Below, in pieces: positions 36,227 through 40,317 of a stretch of DNA of 40,317 bases. Source of the DNA: Rhodospirillaceae bacterium (lineage in GTDB: Bacteria > Pseudomonadota > Alphaproteobacteria > SMXQ01). Below the pieces are notes generated by a model, which did not search any database, had not been told where the DNA came from, and worked only from the letters and a program-made list of their open reading frames with translations. The stretch is taken from contig CANJIM010000022.1 of NCBI GenBank assembly GCA_947474495.1, positions 1-40,317 of the forward strand, given 5' to 3'. The translations under genes and the position numbers were made by a program. Position 1 is the stretch's first letter; each line of letters begins with the position of its first letter.

Positions 36227-36451
36227 ATGGACGTTCAGGCTGCAAAATACATCGGTGCCGGTCTTGCCGTTATCTGCCTCTTCGGCGTCGGCATCGGCAT
36301 CGGCAACATCTTCTCCGCGTTCATCACGTCGGTTGCTCGCAACCCGGCCGCCCGCCCGATCGTGTTCCCCTTCACGATGCTGGGCTTCGCGCTGGTGGAA
36401 GCCATCGCGCTGTTCGCGCTGCTGATCGCGTTCCTGATCCTGTTCGGCTAA
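36227..36451 (+). CDS. atpE: F0F1 ATP synthase subunit c
   Basis: The 74-residue hairpin of two transmembrane helices forms the rotor ring. The first helix has the glycine ladder GVGIGIGN (20-27), the polar loop is ARNPAA (37-42) and the second helix bears the proton-binding Glu58 in ALVEAIALF. The ATG at 36227 matches subunit c length; the TTG at 36218 is rejected. A 10-bp GC hairpin follows at once and may protect the abundant atpE message. Confidence 0.97.
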   Translation: MDVQAAKYIGAGLAVICLFGVGIGIGNIFSAFITSVARNPAARPIVFPFTMLGFALVEAIALFALLIAFLILFG

Positions 36452-36459
36452 GACGACCG

Positions 36460-36484
36460 GCGGGCCCGGACCACCCGGGCCCGC
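36460..36484 (+). repeat. GC-rich stem-loop after atpE
   Basis: GCGGGCCCGG (36460-36469) and CCGGGCCCGC (36475-36484) form a perfect 10-bp stem with a 5-nt loop, nine bases after the atpE stop. There is no T-run. Its place between subunit c and b' suggests control of relative expression. Confidence 0.65.
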
Positions 36485-36518
36485 TTGCGTTTCAGCCTCG
36501 TTAAGGAGCCGCACGCCC

Positions 36519-37010
36519 GTGCCGCAACTCGATCCGTCCTCCTTCGCCCCCCAGCTGGTCTGGCTGGCGATCACGTTCATCCTCCTCTACGTGCTGATGG
36601 CGAAGCTCGCTTTGCCGCGCATCGGCGAAGTGCTGGAAGAGCGCAAGAAGCGCATCGACGGCAACCTCGACAAGGCCGCGGCCTTGCGCGCGGAAGCCGA
36701 GACGGCCAAGGCCGCTTATGAGAAGGCTCTGGCCGAAAGCCGCGCCAAGGCGCATGCCTTGACCGCCGCCGCCGCCGATCGCGCCCACAAGGAAGCCGCC
36801 GCCCGCCAGCAAGCGGTGGCCGCCACCCTCGCCGCCCAGAGCAAGGCCGCCGAGGAAACGATTGCCACGGCGCGCGCCGGCGCCCTGTCGCACACCCAGA
36901 GCATCGCCGCCGAGATCGCCCGCGAGGCGGTCCGCAAGCTGCTCGGCCAAGACATCGATGCCGCCACGGCCGACGCCGCGGTGAAGTCCGCCGCCGCCAA
37001 AGCGAATTAA
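36519..37010 (+). CDS. F0F1 ATP synthase subunit b'
   Basis: The 163-residue peripheral-stalk subunit has one N-terminal membrane helix (about 10-30, LVWLAITFILLYVLMAKL) and a long Ala/Lys/Glu-rich coiled coil that ties F0 to F1. The start codon is GTG at 36519 with AAGGAG ten nt upstream. The b' form pairs with the b subunit encoded next, as in alphaproteobacteria and photosynthetic bacteria, in place of a b homodimer. Confidence 0.94.
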   Translation: MPQLDPSSFAPQLVWLAITFILLYVLMAKLALPRIGEVLEERKKRIDGNLDKAAALRAEAETAKAAYEKALAESRAKAHALTAAAADRAHKEAAARQQAVAATLAAQSKAAEETIATARAGALSHTQSIAAEIAREAVRKLLGQDIDAATADAAVKSAAAKAN

Positions 37011-37023
37011 GGGGCAGCACAGC

Positions 37024-37563
37024 ATGTTCATCTCCACCGCCCTCGCCGCCAGCGAACACGCCGCCGAACATGGCGGCTCGATCTTCGCCGAACCGGAATT
37101 CTGGCTCGCCATCGCCTTCGCGCTGTTCGTCGGCCTGCTCGCCCGTCCGGTCGGCCGCAAGATCACCGACGCGCTCGACGGCCGCTCGAAGAAGATCGAG
37201 ACCGAGATCGAGGAAGCCGCCCGCCTACGCGACGAAGCCCAGGCGCTGCTCGCCTCCTACCAGCGCAAGAGCCGCGAAGCGCTGAAGGAAGCCGAGGACA
37301 TCCTTGCCAACGCCGAAGCCGAGGCCAAGCGCTTGGCCGAAGAGGCCGCCACCGAACTCGCGGCCTCGCTCAAGCGCCGCGAACAGATGGCCCTCGATAA
37401 GATCGCCCAGGCGGAAGCCCGCGCCGTCGAAGACGTGCGCAACGCCGCCGTCGACGTGGCGCTCGCCGCCACCCGCGAGCTGATCCAGAAGAACCTGGAT
37501 GCAGGCAAGGCCAGCGCCCTGGTCGACGCCGCCATCGGCGAGCTGCCGAAAAAGCTGCACTAA
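37024..37563 (+). CDS. atpF: F0F1 ATP synthase subunit b
   Basis: The 179-residue peripheral-stalk subunit has an N-terminal membrane helix (about 25-45, FWLAIAFALFVGLLARPVG), then an extended coiled coil (EIEEAARLRDEAQALL onward) ending in the delta-binding helices. The ATG at 37024 has GGGGCAG upstream, 13 bp after the b' stop. It closes the F0 operon, with a strong terminator behind it; the F1 genes are not in this window. Confidence 0.95.
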   Translation: MFISTALAASEHAAEHGGSIFAEPEFWLAIAFALFVGLLARPVGRKITDALDGRSKKIETEIEEAARLRDEAQALLASYQRKSREALKEAEDILANAEAEAKRLAEEAATELAASLKRREQMALDKIAQAEARAVEDVRNAAVDVALAATRELIQKNLDAGKASALVDAAIGELPKKLH

Positions 37564-37584
37564 GCGCAGCCTCATAGCGAATGC

Positions 37585-37615
37585 AAAAAGCCCCGCCGGA
37601 TCGGCGGGGCTTTTT
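37585..37615. terminator. Bidirectional terminator after the F0 operon
   Basis: A perfect 9-bp stem GCCCCGCCG (37590-37598) and CGGCGGGGC (37602-37610) has AAAAA on its left and TTTTT on its right. It can end the F0 operon and the convergent DUF4168 gene. Confidence 0.9.
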
Positions 37616-37641
37616 CGTTGGGCTCACACCCTCTCAAATCG

Positions 37642-38052
37642 TCACTTCACCGGCGCGGCGTAGATATATTCGTAGGCCTTCTTGGCCAGCACCGGGTCGT
37701 CCTGGATCTGCTTAGAAATGGCGTTATAGAGCGGCACGGTGAGGCCGGCGCCTTCGACGGCGGCCAGGTTCTCCTTGTCCTCGTCCTTGCTCAGAGCAGC
37801 GCGCTCGGCGTCGGACTTGCCGTCCTTCTTCTTGGTGTATTCGCGGTCGATGATGCGGATCTTGGCCGTCGCGGCGGCGAAGCGGCGGAGGTCCTGATCG
37901 TCGATCGCTTGCGGATGGGTCATGCCCGGCGAGGTCGATTCGCCCGGCGGCTGGGCTTCGGCCGGGGCCGGCGGGGCCGATTGCGCGGCAGCGCCGCCCG
38001 CCCATAAGGCGGCGGCGATGAGGGAAGAGGCGAACAGCTTGGCAGCCGACAT
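37642..38052 (-). CDS. DUF4168-like secreted protein, copy A
   Basis: The 136-residue product begins with a signal peptide (about 1-23, GGAAAQ|S), then a Pro/Ala-rich linker (24-46) and a helical domain of DUF4168 type (DDQDLRRFAAATAKIRIID ... YNAISKQIQDDPVLAKKAYEYI). The function of the family is unknown. ATG 38052 is preferred because it makes the signal peptide N-terminal. The open frame to 38211 is longer but lacks this. It lies downstream of the paralogue at 38220 on the same strand, separated by a 12-bp inverted repeat. Confidence 0.78.
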   Translation of the reverse strand: MSAAKLFASSLIAAALWAGGAAAQSAPPAPAEAQPPGESTSPGMTHPQAIDDQDLRRFAAATAKIRIIDREYTKKKDGKSDAERAALSKDEDKENLAAVEGAGLTVPLYNAISKQIQDDPVLAKKAYEYIYAAPVK

Positions 38053-38166
38053 GACGAGTCCTTTGTTTCTGGCTTCATTCGAAAATGTCGCGTGGCAGGT
38101 CGTCCCGCTCAGGGGCTTCCCAAGCCGAGTATAGCCAAGCTGGCGGTTTGAATCCGCCCAACGATT

Positions 38167-38213
38167 GCGTGAAAAGCGCGCGCCCAATGCGCCCGGCGGC
38201 ACGCTTTTCACGC
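38167..38213. repeat. Inverted repeat between the two DUF4168 genes
   Basis: GCGTGAAAAGCG (38167-38178) and CGCTTTTCACGC (38202-38213) are a perfect 12-bp inverted repeat with a 23-nt interior, seven bases after the upstream gene's stop. No T-run follows on the minus strand. Confidence 0.75.
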
Positions 38214-38219
38214 CGCGTC

Positions 38220-38666
38220 TTACTTCGCCGCGCGGGCGTAGCCGTCGATCTGCTGGGCGACGTCAGGGTTGGCCTGGGCGACGCGAACGATCTGATTGTA
38301 TTTGTCGACGCTCAAGCCCTTCTGTTCGACGGCGGCGGCCATCTTGTCGGTCGCCTCCTTCTGCACCTGCTCCTTAGCCGCCGGGGTGTCGGCCGAGCGG
38401 TAGCGGGGACGATAGCTGTCGTTGATCTTCTTCACCTCGAGCGCGGCGACGGCGAAGCTCTTGAGCTCTTGATCCGAGATCGCCGCCACGGCGGCGACCG
38501 GCGGCATGGTGATTCGCGCATCGGGCGGCGCACCCGCTGATCGGTCGCTGGGGCGCGCGCCGTTCGACGATTGCGCCGCAACCAAGGTCGCGCCGGCGAT
38601 CGTCATGCCGGCCGCCAAGGCGCCGGCGAGAATCCCCGTGCCCACAGTCGATTTGAAATGTCGCAT
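38220..38666 (-). CDS. DUF4168-like secreted protein, copy B
   Basis: The 148-residue product has a signal peptide (about 1-31, ATLVAAQ|S), a polar linker and a DUF4168-like helical domain (ISDQELKSFAVAALEVKKIN ... KYNQIVRVAQANPDVAQQIDGY). It is paralogous to copy A: both have a DQxL start, a KI core and a final (Y)N.I...Q..P helix. An excellent ribosome site AGGAGGA lies about 8 nt before ATG 38666. Function unknown; the two may form one transcript with copy A. Confidence 0.82.
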   Translation of the reverse strand: MRHFKSTVGTGILAGALAAGMTIAGATLVAAQSSNGARPSDRSAGAPPDARITMPPVAAVAAISDQELKSFAVAALEVKKINDSYRPRYRSADTPAAKEQVQKEATDKMAAAVEQKGLSVDKYNQIVRVAQANPDVAQQIDGYARAAK

Positions 38667-38767
38667 GAAAATATTCCTCCTACGCGGTAATACCCACCCA
38701 GTAGAGGAACGAGGTCACGTCAGCGACGTTCCCGGCGACAAGATTCCCAACGGAACCTTGCGCGGTC

Positions 38768-39370
38768 TCAGGCCTGCGCTTTGAGGATCGGCGTGTGATC
38801 GTCGTCGCCCGGCAATTCGACGACCGTCTTGAATCCGGCCTGACCGATCAGCTCGACGTGAAAGGCATTGCCGCCCACCTCGTCGAGATGATCGCAATCG
38901 AGAAACCAGCCGCCCGGCACCAGGAGGCCGTGGATCGCGCCATAGCAGGCCGCAATGGCCGCCAAGTCGCGCAGGTTGTGGATGGCGATGGCCGAGACGA
39001 TGAGATCGAACGGCCCCAAATCCTTGCTCCAGGCCGGATCGCGCAGGTCGCTGTGGGCGAAGCGCATCTGGCCGGCATGGGGCGCGAGATAGGCCCGCGC
39101 CTGATCGATCATCGGCTGCGAAAAGTCCTGCAGCGTCACCGTCGCCTGCGGGAAGGCCTTGAGCACGGCCTCGCTGACGAAGCCATAGCCGCCGCCGACA
39201 TCGAGCACGCGGAGCGGCGCCTCGGCCGCGAAGGGCGCCTCGGCCAGCATGCGCGCCATCAAGGGGCCGCGCCGCTCGCGGCGCTTCTGGTTCTTGACCA
39301 TCCAGGCGTCGGCGTAGCCCGCCTCCTGCCAGTCGTGCTTATCGTGCGAATGGACCGGGTGCGCATCCAT
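38768..39370 (-). CDS. Class I SAM-dependent methyltransferase
   Basis: The 200-residue protein has the Rossmann SAM-binding motif VLDVGGGYGFVSE (about 54-66), an acidic motif (TLQDFSQPMID), and motif IV-like FDLIVSAIAIHNL. The DxGGGxG pattern is the SAM-binding loop. Substrate unknown. The start at 39370 has GGGG about 10 nt upstream. It is separated from gcvPB by a terminator and is probably transcribed alone. Confidence 0.88.
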   Translation of the reverse strand: MDAHPVHSHDKHDWQEAGYADAWMVKNQKRRERRGPLMARMLAEAPFAAEAPLRVLDVGGGYGFVSEAVLKAFPQATVTLQDFSQPMIDQARAYLAPHAGQMRFAHSDLRDPAWSKDLGPFDLIVSAIAIHNLRDLAAIAACYGAIHGLLVPGGWFLDCDHLDEVGGNAFHVELIGQAGFKTVVELPGDDDHTPILKAQA

Positions 39371-39438
39371 GACTTTTGCCCCTTATTGTTTGTGGCGATG
39401 GTCGCGCCGCCCGCACGAACTGTCAATTGAACGAAAAA

Positions 39439-39464
39439 CCCCGCCGGCGAAGGCGGGGTTTTTT
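39439..39464. terminator. Bidirectional terminator after gcvPB
   Basis: CCCCGCC (39439-39445) and GGCGGGG (39452-39458) around a 6-nt loop, with five A on the left and six T on the right. On the minus strand it ends gcvPB. Confidence 0.85.
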
Positions 39465-39470
39465 GAGCGA

Positions 39471-40316
39471 TTATTCCGCCGCTTGCGCCGGCGCAGGCGG
39501 ACGCCAGCGCAGGATCGGCTTGCGGGCCGCCGCCGTTTCGTCCAACCGGCGGCGCGGGGTCAGGCGCGGCGCGGCATGGAAGAAGGCTTCATCGCCGGCC
39601 TTGGCCTTCGCGGCTAGCGAGCGCAGCGCCATGATGAACTGATCGAGGCTCTCCTTGCTCTCGGTCTCGGTCGGCTCCATCAACATGGCGCCATGCACCA
39701 CCAGCGGGAAATAGATCGTCGTCGGGTGGAAGCCCTCGTCGATCAGCGCCTTGGCGAAATCGAGCGTCGAGACGCCGGTGCCGTCGAGGAATTTGTCGTC
39801 GAACAGCGCCTCATGCATGCAGGGGCCGTCGCCGAAGGCCGGGCTCATGACGTCGCGCAAACGCGCCAGCAGATAGTTGGCGTTGAGCACGGCGTCTTCC
39901 GCCACTTGCTTGAGGCCGTCGCCCCCGTGGCTCAGCATGTAGGCCATGGCGCGCACGAACATGCCCATCTGGCCGTGGAAGGCCTTGAGGCGGCCGACGC
40001 TGGCCTTGGCCGCGCCGTCCGGCGTTTCGAGCAGATCGAAGCCGTTCGGGCCATGCACGACCCAGGGCGTCGGCGCAAAAGGCGCCAGCGCGGCAGTGAG
40101 CACGACGGGGCCGGCGCCTGGACCGCCGCCGCCGTGCGGCGTCGAAAAGGTCTTGTGCAGGTTGATATGCATGACGTCGACACCGAGGTCGGCCGGACGC
40201 ACCTTGCCGACGATGGCGTTGAAGTTGGCGCCGTCGCAATAGAAGTAGGCGCCGTGATCATGCGCCGCCTTGGCGATGGCGATCACTTCATCTTCGAACA
40301 GGCCGCAGGTGTTCGG
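39471..40316 (-). CDS. gcvPB: Glycine dehydrogenase (decarboxylating) subunit 2, 5'-truncated by the window
   Basis: The last 281 residues of the P-protein beta subunit of the glycine cleavage system are visible; the frame runs off the window edge (residues begin PNTCGLFEDEVIAIAKAAHD). The PLP-binding Lys is in HINLHKTFSTPHGGGG. P-protein decarboxylates glycine and passes the aminomethyl group to the H-protein. A separate subunit 2 implies a gcvPA gene upstream, outside the window. The C-terminus is complete and ends at a terminator. Confidence 0.95.
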   Translation of the reverse strand, partial: PNTCGLFEDEVIAIAKAAHDHGAYFYCDGANFNAIVGKVRPADLGVDVMHINLHKTFSTPHGGGGPGAGPVVLTAALAPFAPTPWVVHGPNGFDLLETPDGAAKASVGRLKAFHGQMGMFVRAMAYMLSHGGDGLKQVAEDAVLNANYLLARLRDVMSPAFGDGPCMHEALFDDKFLDGTGVSTLDFAKALIDEGFHPTTIYFPLVVHGAMLMEPTETESKESLDQFIMALRSLAAKAKAGDEAFFHAAPRLTPRRRLDETAAARKPILRWRPPAPAQAAE

Positions 40317-40317
40317 A

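Overview
This is a GC-rich chromosomal window whose core genes point to an alphaproteobacterium. The markers are a CcrM-type GANTC methyltransferase next to rnhB, a stand-alone F0 ATP synthase operon with separate b' and b subunits, the order mutY - dciA-like - dsbA - smc, and an ETF:ubiquinone oxidoreductase. The split glycine decarboxylase (gcvPB at the right edge) and several Bug/TctC-type solute receptors fit Rhodospirillales- or Hyphomicrobiales-like lineages, but the order cannot be settled from the sequence. No rRNA, tRNA, CRISPR array or intact insertion sequence was seen.

Left part, 1-8.6 kb, is accessory and metabolic. It holds two tandem two-domain VOC (glyoxalase/extradiol dioxygenase fold) proteins, an orphan fused ABC permease, ETF-QO, and a LysR regulator divergent from a TenA/PqqC-like helical oxidase that is followed by a Bug-family periplasmic receptor. 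From 8.6 to 19.1 kb lies mostly housekeeping DNA: an uracil-DNA glycosylase, a soluble lytic transglycosylase, MoaB, a voltage-gated channel with an unusual TLEGWAD filter, a PA0069-type radical SAM protein, an exported amidohydrolase, a CPA2 antiporter coupled to rnhB, a REP-like palindromic element, and ccrM. The region upstream of ccrM carries six GANTC sites within 95 bp.

From 19.5 to 28.5 kb, between ccrM and mutY, lies what looks like an accessory insert. It has two closely related Bug receptors, an exported protein with a carboxypeptidase-regulatory-like segment, a c-heme motif and beta-propeller-like repeats, a SelO pseudokinase, and a two-gene AAA+ ATPase / bicupin unit that I cannot match to a described system.

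The right part is core again: mutY, the DciA-like gene, dsbA and smc, then atpI-atpB-atpE-atpF'-atpF. DnaA boxes and GANTC sites fill the gap in front of dsbA-smc. After these come two DUF4168 secreted proteins, a methyltransferase and the 3' part of gcvPB. Clear hairpin terminators separate most transcription units. The most interesting signals are the GANTC/DnaA regulatory clusters beside ccrM and smc, the AAA+/bicupin pair, the paired-cysteine Bug receptors and the calcium-channel-like pore motif.
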